Under the pieces are notes generated by a model. That model had not been told where the DNA came from. It did no database searches and was given only the letters and a program-made list of their open reading frames with translations. Source: Thermomicrobiales bacterium (lineage in GTDB: Bacteria > Chloroflexota > Chloroflexia > Thermomicrobiales > UBA6265). Taken from it: a stretch of DNA of 64,000 nt. The stretch is taken from contig JAUJOZ010000003.1 in NCBI GenBank assembly GCA_030447415.1, positions 187,172 to 251,171 of the forward strand, given 5' to 3'. Position 1 is the first letter of the stretch, and every line of letters begins with the position of its first letter. Made by a program: the position numbers and the translations under genes. This document shows, one piece after another, positions 45,273 to 54,761 of the stretch.

Positions 45273-45752
45273 CTACGGCACGATGCTCCAGTCCGGCGGA
45301 AGCTCGTAGTGGTAGAGCGCGCGAGTGGGCTTGCCGTTGCGGCGAATCCGCCCCCGGTCGCTACGCTGCAGATTGGCGTAGCTGTTCTGTACCTGGACGA
45401 TCCGGCGCGCGCTGAGGTTGAACACCACTAGGCCGGCTCGCACCGGTTCCATGCTGCGCCGCTGGGTCGGTTCGTCGACCACCCGAAACGGCCGGATGAC
45501 CTCACCCACTCCTGCCTCGGAGCCCGGTGCCGCGGGTTCCCCGCCTGCCTCCAATGCCGTCAGACCTTCTCTCAGCCGAAATGCGAGGTCCGCATCGTAG
45601 TCGGCAGCCAGGGTAAACAACGCGCGATGGTCGGCCGGCCGCCGGCTGCACGCCGCGGCAAGCATCTTCAGGGCATGGGCCGGCCCGACAAAGCTGACCG
45701 CTCCTTCCCCATCGATCACAGTGAACCGCATCGCGGACACAGTCGTCCCCAT
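45273..45752 (-). CDS. Hypothetical protein
   Basis: About 159 residues from the ATG at 45752, or 172 from 45791; no ribosome site separates these. The sequence MRFTVIDGEGAVSFVGPAHALKMLAAAC suggests a small alpha/beta start. The C-terminal part reads VVFNLSARRIVQVQNSYANLQRSDRGRIRRNGKPTRALYHYELPPDW, which looks like a conserved strand-rich end. A stretch with KxFxL-type coding character and normal codon bias supports it as real. I recognise no family. It is divergent from the ThiF/MoeB-like gene and converges on tyrA. Confidence 0.6.
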   Translation of the reverse strand: MGTTVSAMRFTVIDGEGAVSFVGPAHALKMLAAACSRRPADHRALFTLAADYDADLAFRLREGLTALEAGGEPAAPGSEAGVGEVIRPFRVVDEPTQRRSMEPVRAGLVVFNLSARRIVQVQNSYANLQRSDRGRIRRNGKPTRALYHYELPPDWSIVP

Positions 45753-45906
45753 CGCGCGTCGCGCCCAATCGGCCTTCCGCGCGTCTCGCATTCGCCGGGG
45801 CACCGCGCGGCGAAGCCGTCGTGGGTTGGCGTCTGACTCGGCCCCTATCGTACCATAACGACCACCGCCTACCGCCTTTGCTCCCGCCTCGCGGACGGAT
45901 ATCCCG

Positions 45907-47001
45907 TTGGTCACCGACGCGCCCACCACCCTCCTCAAGCCCAGCGACATGGGCGCGGAAGATCCTCGCCTCCCTGGTGACCGGTACGCCCGGCAAGCGC
46001 TCCTCGCGCCGGTCGGACACGACGGCCAACGGCGAATTTCCCGCACGCGGGTGCTCCTTGTCGGCTGCGGTGCCCTCGGCAGCGGCGTGGCTGATTTGCT
46101 CGTCCGGGCCGGCATTGGCCACCTCACCATCGCGGACAGGGATTACGTCGAGTTGACGAATTTGCAGCGGCAGTCGCTCTTCGACGAGGCGGACGTCGAG
46201 AATCACTTGCCCAAGGCCGAGGCCGCCGCCGCTAGGCTGCGCCGCATCAACGGTGAGGTCGTGGTTACGCCCGTCGTCGCCGACGTCAACGCGGGCAACG
46301 TCGAGGCCTTGGTCGCCTCGGCGGATCTGATCGTCGACGGCACCGACAACTTCGAGACCCGCTACCTCGTCAACGACGCGGCGGTGAAGCTGGGCCGACC
46401 CTGGGTCTACGGCGGCGTCATCGGCAGCTACGGCATGACGATGACGATTCGACCGGGAGCCACGGCCTGCCTCCGTTGCGTCTTTCCGGAACCGCCGGCC
46501 GCCGGGAGCGCGCCGACGTGCGACACAGCCGGCGTGCTGGGGCCCGCGGTCGCCCTCGTTGCCGCGCTGGAGGCGGCGGAAGCGCTCAAGCTGGCCGTCG
46601 GCGCCGACGCCTCACTCAATCCCGACCTCCTTGCGGTGGACGCCTGGCAGTGTGCCTTTGATCGGATCCCGCGTCCGGCCCGACGCGACGACTGCCCAAC
46701 CTGCGTCCGCCGGGAGTTCGTATTCCTCGACCAGCGCGCGCCGTCCCAAACGACCGTGCTCTGCGGACACGACGCGGTCCAGGTGCTCGTCCACCCGCCG
46801 GTCGCGCTCGATCTGGCGGCGCTGGCGGCACGGCTCTGTGTCGTCGGCGAGGTCAACTCCAATCGCTTCCTACTCCGCTTCCGGGAGGGCGCTGATCTGC
46901 CCCGGGAGTTGACGGTGTTCCCCGACGGGCGGGCGATCGTCAAAGGCACCACTGATCCAACCGAGGCGCGCGTCCTGTACGCCCGCTACGTCGGCCTCTA
47001 G
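45907..47001 (+). CDS. ThiF/MoeB/HesA-family E1-like adenylyltransferase
   Basis: A 364-residue enzyme that adenylates the C-terminus of a small sulfur-carrier protein (ThiS, MoaD or similar). RYARQALLAPVG and the Gly loop RVLLVGCGALGSGVADLL are followed by TIADRDYVELTNLQRQSLF (ATP site). LIVDGTDNFETRYLVNDA and PTCDTAGVLGPAVAL come next. CLRC and CPTC are the zinc cysteines. The ~80 C-terminal residues are a small domain in place of the rhodanese found in some MoeBs. The start is unclear: TTG 45907 and ATG 45949 are both possible. It is followed 19 nt later by a cysteine desulfurase, the likely sulfur source. Confidence 0.88.
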   Translation: MVTDAPTTLLKPSDMGAEDPRLPGDRYARQALLAPVGHDGQRRISRTRVLLVGCGALGSGVADLLVRAGIGHLTIADRDYVELTNLQRQSLFDEADVENHLPKAEAAAARLRRINGEVVVTPVVADVNAGNVEALVASADLIVDGTDNFETRYLVNDAAVKLGRPWVYGGVIGSYGMTMTIRPGATACLRCVFPEPPAAGSAPTCDTAGVLGPAVALVAALEAAEALKLAVGADASLNPDLLAVDAWQCAFDRIPRPARRDDCPTCVRREFVFLDQRAPSQTTVLCGHDAVQVLVHPPVALDLAALAARLCVVGEVNSNRFLLRFREGADLPRELTVFPDGRAIVKGTTDPTEARVLYARYVGL

Positions 47002-47020
47002 GCGCACGGGTCCGGCCGCC

Positions 47021-48175
47021 GTGATCTACCTCGACAACGCCGCCACGAGTTGGCCGAAACCGGAAGGCGTCTACGAGACCCTGGGTGCCTTCCTTCGGCA
47101 TGCCGGCGCGAATCCCGGCCGCGCCGGCCACCGGATGGCCGTGGACGCGGCCGCCGCCCTCGCTGAAACGCGTCTCCTGCTGGCGCGGCTCATGAATGCC
47201 GGCGCGCCCGATCGGGTTCTCTTTGCCCAGAGCGCGACAGACGCTCTTAATCTGGCGATCAAGGGCATCCTCCGCCCCGGTGATCGCGTGGTGACGACGA
47301 CGATGGAGCACAACGCCGTCACGCGTCCTCTGCGCGCCATGAGCGAGCGGGGTGTACAGGTGACGAAGGTCCGCTGCCCTGGGCACGGGGTGATCGAGCC
47401 GGCCGACGTCGCGGCGGCTGCGGACGGCGCCCGGCTCATCATCGCCGGCCACGCCTCGAACGTCACCGGGGCCGTGCAGCCGATCGCCGACCTGGCGGAG
47501 ATCGCCCGGCGAGCGGGCGCCTGGCTGCTCGTCGACGCCGCGCAGACTTTCGGTGCGCTGCCACTCGACGTGCAGGCGCTGGGGATCGACCTCATGGCTT
47601 TTCCTGGCCACAAGGCGCTCCTCGGGCCACCTGGCACAGGGGGCCTCTACGTGGGTCCCAGGGTCGACATGGACGATCTCGTCCCCATCCGCGAGGGGGG
47701 CACCGGCCTGAACTCCGAAGACGACCTTCTGCCCCGGGTTTGGCCCGTTCGGTACGAGAGTGGCACCGCCAACACGGTCGGTGTCGCGGCCCTCGGCACG
47801 GCGCTTCGATTCGTCGCCGACATCGGCGTGGAGGCAATCTGCCAACGGGAGCAAGCGCTCACTGAACGGCTCGTCTCCGGTCTCGTAGACACACCGGGAG
47901 TCCGCGTCTTCAGGCCGAGTCGGCGAGCTCACCAGGCGGCCGTCGTCTCCTTCGTCATCGACGGTTGGACCCCGGCCGATGCCGGTGCCGTGCTCGACGA
48001 GTCCTTCGACATTGCCTGCCGCACCGGCCTGCATTGCGCACCCGATGCCTGCCACACGATCGGGGCGTTCCCCGGTGGAACGATCCGCTTCAGCCCCGGC
48101 TACTTCACCACCGACGAGGAGATCGAGGCGGCGCTGTCAGCCGTGGCCGAGCTGGCTGCGTCACCACTCACCTGA
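47021..48175 (+). CDS. Cysteine desulfurase-like aminotransferase class V protein
   Basis: A 384-residue PLP enzyme that probably releases sulfur from cysteine. It opens MIYLDNAATSWPKPEGVYE. The PLP contacts are in SATDALNLAIKGIL, TTTMEHNAV and HASNVTGA. LVDAAQTFGALPLDV contains the Asp and GHKALLGPPGTGGLYV the Schiff-base Lys. The sulfur-carrying Cys is probably in the RTGLHCAPDACH loop. The closest type by these motifs is the short SufS/CsdA-like group often paired with ThiF or selenium genes. GTG 47021. It lies right behind the E1-like enzyme, suggesting a sulfur-relay unit, for example for molybdopterin or thiamine. Confidence 0.9.
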   Translation: MIYLDNAATSWPKPEGVYETLGAFLRHAGANPGRAGHRMAVDAAAALAETRLLLARLMNAGAPDRVLFAQSATDALNLAIKGILRPGDRVVTTTMEHNAVTRPLRAMSERGVQVTKVRCPGHGVIEPADVAAAADGARLIIAGHASNVTGAVQPIADLAEIARRAGAWLLVDAAQTFGALPLDVQALGIDLMAFPGHKALLGPPGTGGLYVGPRVDMDDLVPIREGGTGLNSEDDLLPRVWPVRYESGTANTVGVAALGTALRFVADIGVEAICQREQALTERLVSGLVDTPGVRVFRPSRRAHQAAVVSFVIDGWTPADAGAVLDESFDIACRTGLHCAPDACHTIGAFPGGTIRFSPGYFTTDEEIEAALSAVAELAASPLT

Positions 48176-48211
48176 TTGTTCATTGCCGGTCGCCCAAGCG
48201 GAGGAAGCACG

Positions 48212-48661
48212 ATGCCGGAACCGGAACAGAGGAATCAGCCATCACGGGGCCGCAGCCGGCTGGAGGACGAGGTCCTCGAGATCTTAGTCCGTACCGATCA
48301 GCCGACCTCGCTCCGCGACCACATCCGCCGCAAGGCCAGCCGCCGCCGTCGCGCCCGGTTGAGCGAGGCGACGCGATCCCTTCCGTTCATCGGCACCGGG
48401 ATTGGGCCGGGCACCCTGCTCGTCGGGTGCCTGGTGACTGCCTTTGTCTCCTGGTCCGTGCGTGACTCGTCGGAACTCCTGGCCCGGATACTCGCCATTA
48501 CCAGTGTTGGGATGCTGCTGGCGATGTATACCGTGCGGTACGGCCGTCCGGGGCGCGCCAACGTCAAGCAGTGGCGCGGGCGCGACATCGACCTCAGCCC
48601 CGCCCCGCCAGCCTGGGTCGAGGCACTACGCGAGCGTTTCCGAAGGCCACCCCGCCGCTAA
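48212..48661 (+). CDS. Small membrane protein, unknown function
   Basis: A 149-residue protein. The ~65-residue cytoplasmic head is Arg-rich (RLEDEVLEILVRTDQPTSLRDHIRRKASRRRR). Two hydrophobic helices (GTLLVGCLVTAFVSW and ILAITSVGMLLAMYTV) follow, then a basic tail that includes WRGRDIDLSP. I do not recognise the family. ATG 48212 follows GGAGGAAGCACG. It lies 36 nt behind the desulfurase and may be in its operon. Confidence 0.72.
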   Translation: MPEPEQRNQPSRGRSRLEDEVLEILVRTDQPTSLRDHIRRKASRRRRARLSEATRSLPFIGTGIGPGTLLVGCLVTAFVSWSVRDSSELLARILAITSVGMLLAMYTVRYGRPGRANVKQWRGRDIDLSPAPPAWVEALRERFRRPPRR

Positions 48662-48858
48662 GGTCCGCTGCGCGGCCGGTCTGGTCCCGCCCGGAGGCCG
48701 CTTTGTCTGACCGGTGGGACTATGCTATCGTCCGCCGGCCGGACAGCACCCACCCCTGGGGCGCTCCACCCCCCCGGGGGCGGTATCCCCGCAAGCGTCC
48801 CGCCCTATCGCGGCTGCCGGCTCCGCCGGCGTGCGCCCGTCGCGGGCGGGAGTTCCAG

Positions 48859-49320
48859 ATGCCGAAGATTGCCGCCGACATCGTGGACGCCTACATCTTT
48901 CGCAAGATCAACGCGCGGGTCCAGTTCCTTCTCCTGATGCGTCGTCCCGACCTGGCTCTGGGAAATACTTGGCAGGGCATTCACGAGCGGGTTGAGCCGG
49001 GCGAAACGGCGCTGGAGGCGGCTGAGCGGGGAATCCTGGCCCGGACCGGCTTGGAGGCAACGGAGGCCTACTCGGCCGACTATATCAACCAGGTCTACGA
49101 CCATACCCGTGACATGATCATCCTAGCGCCGGTCTTCGCGTTCGCCGTACCCGCCCGCGCCCGCCCGCGGCTGAGCGACGAGTACGGCGACAGTGCGTGG
49201 TGTGAGCGGGAGGAGGCGACCGCGCGCCTGCTCTGGTCGGGCCAACGCTGGGCGATCCGTCATATCGACGACATTATCGGATTGGGAGGCCCGGACGCCG
49301 AGTTCTACCGCATTCGATAA
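48859..49320 (+). CDS. Nudix-fold protein with degenerate Nudix box
   Basis: A 153-residue protein with the Nudix layout: IVDAYIFRKINARVQFLLLMRR as first strands, then TWQGIHERVEPGETALEAAERGILARTGL where the catalytic Nudix box should be. Canonical REUXEExGU reads RGILARTGL here, so three of the metal-binding glutamates are gone. The C-terminal part (AVPARARPRLSDEYGDSAWCEREEATARL) keeps the usual E-x-x-W-C/E loop. The fold is likely retained, perhaps as a binding or regulatory domain without hydrolysis. The ATG at 48859 follows GGGAG; the open frame before it has no protein character. It stands alone. Confidence 0.75.
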   Translation: MPKIAADIVDAYIFRKINARVQFLLLMRRPDLALGNTWQGIHERVEPGETALEAAERGILARTGLEATEAYSADYINQVYDHTRDMIILAPVFAFAVPARARPRLSDEYGDSAWCEREEATARLLWSGQRWAIRHIDDIIGLGGPDAEFYRIR

Positions 49321-49375
49321 GCCACTCTTCCGCTCGGATATGCCGTGGGCGCGGCGTTCGTACACCGTCTCTGCT

Positions 49376-49405
49376 CGGACAGGCTAGGCAGTTCCAAGGT
49401 ACAAT
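49376..49405 (+). promoter_or_regulatory. Candidate uvrB promoter
   Basis: CGGACA (49376-49381) and TACAAT (49400-49405) are 18 bp apart, about 50 nt before the uvrB ATG. I see no clear LexA box. Confidence 0.5.
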
Positions 49406-49456
49406 TGGATCATCCAATCCGCCTCACGAGCGGCCTTCGTTTCCCTTGGGAGATTC

Positions 49457-51467
49457 ATGCCCGACTTCAAGCTCGTCACCGATCTTCGTCCCACTGGCGA
49501 CCAGCCGAAGGCGATTGAGAGCCTCGTCGAGGGGCTGAACACGGGCGATACGTTCCAGACCCTCCTCGGCGTCACCGGCTCCGGCAAGACGTTCACGATG
49601 GCGAACGTGATCGAGCGCGTCAACCGGCCGACGCTCGTGCTCGCGCTCAACAAGACGTTGGCGGCGCAGCTCTACGCCGAATTCAAGGAGTTCTTCCCCG
49701 GTGGAGTACTTCGTCTCGTACTACGACTACTACCAGCCTGAGGCGTACGTCCCTCGCACTGATACGTTCATCGAGAAGGACGCCGATATCAACGAGGAGA
49801 TCGACAAGCTGCGGCACGCCGCCACTCGGTCGCTGTTGACGCGGCGCGACGCGATCATCGTCGCGTCCGTCTCCTGCGTCTACGGCCTGGGCTCCCCGGA
49901 GGAATACTCTCAGACGGTCGTCTCTCTGCGCCGTGGCGGCCACGTGCGTCGCGACAAGGTCGTTCGCCACCTGATCGACATTCAATACGACCGCAACGAC
50001 ATGACACTCATCCGCGGCAGCTTCCGCGTCCGCGGCGACACCCTTGAGATCTTTCCCGCCTACGAGGAGATCGCCGTTCGCGTCGAGTTCTTCGGCGACG
50101 AGATCGAGCGGATCGTTGAGGTCGACCCGCTGACCGGCGAGGTGCTCGTCGAGCGGCTCGACATCGACGTCTTCCCCGCGAAGCACTTCGTGACCACCGC
50201 CGACAAGCTGACCGCGGCGATGAAGGACATCGAGGCCGAACTCGAGGAGCGCCTAAAGGAGCTGGACGCCCAAGGCAAGCTACTCGAGGCCGCCCGTTTG
50301 AAACAGCGCACGCTCTACGACCTGGAGATGATGCAGGAGACGGGCTACTGCTCCGGGATCGAGAACTACTCGATGCACATGTCCCGGCGCCGGCCGGGCG
50401 AGCAGCCCTCGACCTTGCTCGATTACTTCCCCGACGACTACCTGATGTTCGTCGACGAATCGCACATCTCCCTCCCCCAGGTGCGGGGCATGTACGCCGG
50501 CGACCGTGCGCGCAAGGACGTGCTGATCGAGCATGGCTTCCGCCTCCCCTCGGCGCGCGACAACCGTCCCCTGACCTTCGCCGAGTTCGAGCGGATGCTC
50601 AAGCAGGCGGTCTTCGTCTCGGCTACCCCCGGGCCTTATGAGCACGAACACAGCGAGCGGATTGTCGAGCAGGTCATCCGTCCGACTGGCCTGATTGATC
50701 CGGCGATCTCGGTCCGACCGACGAAGGGTCAGATCGATGACCTGCTCGGCGAGGTCAACGTGCGCGTCGGGCGCGGCGAGCGGGCGCTGGTGACGACGCT
50801 CACCAAGCGGATGGCCGAGGACCTGTCGGACTACCTGAAGGAGATGGGTGTCCGCACCCACTACCTGCACAGCGAGATCGAAACGCTGGAGCGCATCGAG
50901 ATCCTCCGCGACTTGCGTCTCGGCGTGTACGACGTGGTCGTCGGCATCAACCTCCTTCGCGAAGGCCTTGACCTGCCGGAGATTTCACTGGTGGCGGTGC
51001 TCGACGCCGACAAGGAGGGTTTCCTCCGATCAGAGGGGTCACTGATCCAGACGATCGGCCGCGCCGCCCGCCATGTCGACGGCCAGGTCATCATGTACGC
51101 GGACACAATGACCCGCTCGATGAAGGCCGCGATCGACGAGACGTACCGACGCCGCGCGATTCAGATCGCCCACAACGAGGCCAACGGCATCCAGCCGCGT
51201 GGCATCGTCAAGGAGATCAAGGATCTCACCGATCGCGTCCGCGCCGTCGCCGAGGAACAGGCCGCGTACCGTGCGGACGGAGACGGGCACGGCAAACCCG
51301 GCATCATCGCCGAGATCCCGCGCGACGAGCTGGCGCGGATGGTTAAGGACCTCGAGTCGCAGATGAAGGTTGCCGCCCGCGATCTGGAGTTCGAGAAGGC
51401 CGTCCTGCTCCGCGACCAGATCGTCGAACTCCGTCGGATCATGGAGGTCGACCCTGTTGCCCGCTAA
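49457..51467 (+). CDS. uvrB: Excinuclease ABC subunit B, reading frame broken at about 49700
   Basis: DNA-damage helicase of nucleotide excision repair. The first 81 residues are in one frame ([19 protein letters not shown], Walker [24 protein letters not shown]). The rest runs from GTG 49701 in the +1 frame ([27 protein letters not shown], the damage-binding hairpin region). The helicase motifs follow ([47 protein letters not shown]), and the protein ends with the UVR motif ([18 protein letters not shown]). Relatives have about three residues between FFP and VEYF; here 1 nt remains, so about 8 nt are missing. ATG 49457 follows GGGAG. Either a sequencing or assembly error or a real mutation; as written UvrB cannot be made whole. 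Confidence 0.93.
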
Positions 51468-51516
51468 CGGCTGCGGCGGTTTTTCGGTTCGACGCGCGAA
51501 GGGGACACCGATCGCG

Positions 51517-52587
51517 GTGGTACGAACTCGAGGAGTGGTCTGGCGGCTCGCAATCGTGGTCGCCGCGGTGGCGCTCGCCCTGGGCGGCCTTGTGGGACCC
51601 GCGGCGGCGCGTCAGGAGACACCTGAGGCCGTAGCCGGCGCGTGTCCCTCCGATACCCCGGGAGCCAACGCTGGGACGAGCGGCCAGGACTGCCCCCCGG
51701 CTGCGGTGCCGACTGGCGAAATCACCGAGCAATTGCCCCCGCCGGACATGCCGAGCGCGAACGAGGAGGGCTACACGTTCGACCTCGGGGCGACGTTAAC
51801 CGCCGACTTCGACGCCGTCCCCAGTGAGGCGCCGGTCTACGCCCTCGAGCGGCCGGAGCCGACCAAGAACGATACCAGGGCGCTGGCGGAGCGGCTGAAG
51901 ATCGACGGCGAAGTGGAGGATCGCGGAAACGGCGTCTTCGTCGTTTCCGGCGACGGTCAGCTCTTCGTCACCCCTGACCTTATCCAGTATCTTTCGGCGG
52001 CCGATCTACCGAAGGGTGATCTACCCGACGATGAGGAGGCGATCACGACCGCGCGCGAGTGGCTCCGCCATACCGAGCTGGCGCCGCCGGACTTGGGTGA
52101 GGGCACCGTCGCCAGCCGGACCGAGGAGTCGGACCGGATCGTCGTCCTTTTCACGCCGGTCGAGCCTGAGCGCCTACTGGCGGGCTATCCGAGCATCACG
52201 GTATCGCTCGGCCCGGAGGGCGTCGTGCTGGAGGCGGCGTCGCGGTGGGCGACGATCACCCAACAGGACCTCTATCGCCTCGAATCGGCGGAAGACGCCT
52301 GGTTCAGCGTGGAGGCGAACCAGGTGTACATCGAGGCCGAGCTCGACGGATCCGGGTTGCCCCAGGGCGCGCAGGTCGAGGGCACGGTCGAGTACACCGA
52401 CATCGACCTCGCTTACACCACGGCGGGACCTCCCGGCCGCGAGCAGTTCCTGACGCCGGTGTTCGTCTTCACCGGTCGTCTCTCGCTCGACGGGCGGAAG
52501 GAGAGCTACCCGATCAGCGCCTATGTGCCGGCCCTCGCGGATAGCGGAGCTCCGGTCGGCCGGCTCCCAAGCGCGTCGGCGTCGTGA
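51517..52587 (+). CDS. Secreted or membrane-anchored protein of unknown function
   Basis: A ~356-residue protein with an N-terminal signal peptide or anchor ([22 protein letters not shown]) and a Pro/Thr-rich stretch. Two domains rich in beta strands follow: one around [39 protein letters not shown] and one around [29 protein letters not shown]. The pattern resembles YycH/YycI-like or two-domain regulatory proteins seen in other Chloroflexi, but I cannot assign a family. GTG 51517 is the likely start (AGGGGAC upstream); the frame is open before it inside uvrB. It follows uvrB by 49 nt and precedes aroQ. Confidence 0.68.
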   Translation: MVRTRGVVWRLAIVVAAVALALGGLVGPAAARQETPEAVAGACPSDTPGANAGTSGQDCPPAAVPTGEITEQLPPPDMPSANEEGYTFDLGATLTADFDAVPSEAPVYALERPEPTKNDTRALAERLKIDGEVEDRGNGVFVVSGDGQLFVTPDLIQYLSAADLPKGDLPDDEEAITTAREWLRHTELAPPDLGEGTVASRTEESDRIVVLFTPVEPERLLAGYPSITVSLGPEGVVLEAASRWATITQQDLYRLESAEDAWFSVEANQVYIEAELDGSGLPQGAQVEGTVEYTDIDLAYTTAGPPGREQFLTPVFVFTGRLSLDGRKESYPISAYVPALADSGAPVGRLPSASAS

Positions 52588-52624
52588 TCGCGGCGCGTCG
52601 CTCCGGCCCAGCGGCGCTCCGTCC

Positions 52625-53095
52625 GTGAGCGATGGACCGCTGGTCCTGGTGCTGCACGGTCCCAACCTGAACCTGCTGGGGACCCGTGAGCCGCATATCT
52701 ATGGTGTGATCACCCTCGCCGAGATCGACGCGACTCTGCGCCAGATCGGCGCCAATTCTCGCCCGCCAGTGCGGGTCGAGACGTTCCAGTCGAACCACGA
52801 GGGCGTCCTCATCGACGCAGTTCATACGACCGGGGCCGGGGCCTGTGGTATCATCGTCAACCCGGGAGGCCTGACCCACTACAGCGTCGCCCTGCGCGAC
52901 GCGTTGGCCGCCGTGGGCCGCCCCGTCGTCGAGGTCCATCTCTCCAACATTCACGCCCGCGAGGAGTTCCGTCACCGCTCGGTGATCGCTCCCATCGCGG
53001 TCGGGCAGATCGTTGGGCTCGGCGCGCACGGATACCGCCTGGCGCTCCGCTACCTGATCGACCGCCACGCGGGTGGCGCGGATGACACGCCATGA
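52625..53095 (+). CDS. aroQ: Type II 3-dehydroquinate dehydratase
   Basis: A 156-residue dodecameric shikimate-pathway enzyme. It has [17 protein letters not shown] with the catalytic Tyr/Arg region, [14 protein letters not shown], the active-site loop [16 protein letters not shown] and [20 protein letters not shown] with the catalytic His. GTG 52625 is the start by alignment with the family N-terminus; the ribosome site is weak. It begins the conserved aroQ-pepQ-efp-accB run, with its stop overlapping the pepQ ATG. Confidence 0.94.
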   Translation: MSDGPLVLVLHGPNLNLLGTREPHIYGVITLAEIDATLRQIGANSRPPVRVETFQSNHEGVLIDAVHTTGAGACGIIVNPGGLTHYSVALRDALAAVGRPVVEVHLSNIHAREEFRHRSVIAPIAVGQIVGLGAHGYRLALRYLIDRHAGGADDTP

Positions 53096-54186
53096 CCGAC
53101 CGGCTCACCCGGGTCCGTGACATTCTCACTGGCCGCGCCCTCGACGCCGTACTCATTACCCATCCGTCAAACCGGTTTTACTTGACCGGGTTCACCGGTG
53201 AGGACGTAGCGCCGAACGAGTCGGCCGGCGTGCTGCTCGTCGGCGCTGATAGCGCGACGCTCCTGACCGGCGCAACCAACCTTCCCTGGGCGCAGGCCGA
53301 GGCGCGTGGGGTCGAGGTGGCGGCCTGGGAACGCCCCTGGGAACGGACCGTCGCCGACCGGATCAAGGATCGGGGCTGGCGGCGGGTCGGGTTCGAGGAC
53401 GGAGCCCTGCTCGTTTCCAGCCATCGGGTCCTATCCGAGGCGTTGAACGGCTCGGCCGAGCTGATCCCGCTCGGCGACGCGATCGATCGCCTTCGATACG
53501 CCAAGGAACCGGCGGAGCTCGACGCCCTCGCCGCCGCCATACGCCTGACCGACGAGGTGTTCACCGTCGCGACCGCCGACCTTGCGCCCGGCACGAGCGA
53601 GCGGGAGCTGGCATGGCGAATCGAGCGCGAGATGCGCGAGCGCGGCGCCGACGGAGCCGCCTTCCCGACGATCGTGGCGGCCGGTCCCCACGGCGCCCGC
53701 CCCCATCACGCTCCAACCGATCGAGTGATCTCTCCCGGAGAGCCCGTCGTCATCGACATGGGCGCCAACGTGGGCGGCTACAACGCTGATCTCACGCGCA
53801 CCATCTGGGTCGGCGACCCGGAACCGCGGCTGCTTGAGATTTACGTCGTCGTCGCGCGGGCGCAGGAGGCGGCCCTGAACGCGATCCGGGTCGGCGCCAA
53901 CGGCAAGGACATCGACGGAGCCGCGCGGACGGTGATCGAGGCGGCCGGGTACGGCGAATACTTCACTCATGGTCTCGGCCACGGCCTCGGCATCCGGGTC
54001 CATGAGGGTCCATCAGCCAGCCGGACCTCCGAGGACACCCTACACGCGAACGAGGTGCTCACGGTCGAACCGGGCATCTACATCCCGGACTGGGGCGGCG
54101 TCCGCATCGAGGACGTCGTCGTGGTCGAGGACGGCGGCGCCCGCGTGCTGACGACGGCGCCAAAGTCCATCCCGGCGGCCGCCTAA
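53092..54186 (+). CDS. M24-family Xaa-Pro peptidase (PepQ-like)
   Basis: A 364-residue metallopeptidase. The N-terminal creatinase-like domain ([32 protein letters not shown]) is followed by the pita-bread domain. Its five metal ligands can be placed: Asp in [22 protein letters not shown] (two), His in [15 protein letters not shown], Glu in [10 protein letters not shown] and Glu in [13 protein letters not shown]. Distinguishing PepQ dipeptidase from PepP aminopeptidase is not possible here, but this gene order (aroQ-pepQ-efp) is standard. Its ATG overlaps the aroQ stop as ATGA. Confidence 0.93.
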   Translation: MTDRLTRVRDILTGRALDAVLITHPSNRFYLTGFTGEDVAPNESAGVLLVGADSATLLTGATNLPWAQAEARGVEVAAWERPWERTVADRIKDRGWRRVGFEDGALLVSSHRVLSEALNGSAELIPLGDAIDRLRYAKEPAELDALAAAIRLTDEVFTVATADLAPGTSERELAWRIEREMRERGADGAAFPTIVAAGPHGARPHHAPTDRVISPGEPVVIDMGANVGGYNADLTRTIWVGDPEPRLLEIYVVVARAQEAALNAIRVGANGKDIDGAARTVIEAAGYGEYFTHGLGHGLGIRVHEGPSASRTSEDTLHANEVLTVEPGIYIPDWGGVRIEDVVVVEDGGARVLTTAPKSIPAAA

Positions 54187-54200
54187 AGGAGAGTCATGAC

Positions 54201-54761
54201 ATGATCGACACCGGTGACCTGCGCAAGGGCCTGACCTTGAACCTCGATGGCCGACTGGTCAAGGTGCTTGATTACTCGCACAATAAGCAGGGGCGGGGCT
54301 CCGCCCAGGTGCGGATGACGCTGCGCGATTTGCGGACCGGCGCGACCACTCAGCACACCGTCCAGGCTGGTGCTAAGTTCCAGCCGATCCGGCTCGAGCG
54401 GCAGCACGTTCAGTACCTCTACGGCGAGGGCGGGCACTATCACTTCATGGACACCGAGACGTTCGAGCAGATTGCGCTCGACGAGGGTTCCGTCGGGGAC
54501 GTCATCAAGTTCGTCAAGGAGAACGATGTCGTCGACGTGCTGACCTACGACGGCGAGCCGATCGATGTCGAGCTCCCGCCCGCTGTCAACCTCCGCGTCG
54601 CCCAGACCGACCCCGGTCTGCGGGGAGACACCGCCACGGGCGGCACCAAACCCGCCACACTAGAAACCGGGCTGGTCGTCAACGTGCCCCTGTTCGTCAA
54701 CACCGGCGACATGATCAAAGTCGACATCCGGTCGGGCGCGTACCTGGAGCGGGTGAGCTAG
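54201..54761 (+). CDS. efp: Translation elongation factor P
   Basis: A 186-residue EF-P that rescues ribosomes stalled at polyproline. It has the three beta-barrel domains: GDLRKGLTLNLDGRLVKVLDYSHNKQGRG, QPIRLERQHVQYLYGEGGHYHFMDTETFEQI and the C-terminal GDTATGGTKPATLETGLVVNVPLFVN. The loop that carries the modified Lys in E. coli ends in GRG, with Arg at the tip. Arg is also found there in EarP-modified or unmodified EF-Ps, and no modification enzyme is nearby. ATG 54201 follows an AAAGGAGAG site. accB follows immediately. Confidence 0.95.
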   Translation: MIDTGDLRKGLTLNLDGRLVKVLDYSHNKQGRGSAQVRMTLRDLRTGATTQHTVQAGAKFQPIRLERQHVQYLYGEGGHYHFMDTETFEQIALDEGSVGDVIKFVKENDVVDVLTYDGEPIDVELPPAVNLRVAQTDPGLRGDTATGGTKPATLETGLVVNVPLFVNTGDMIKVDIRSGAYLERVS

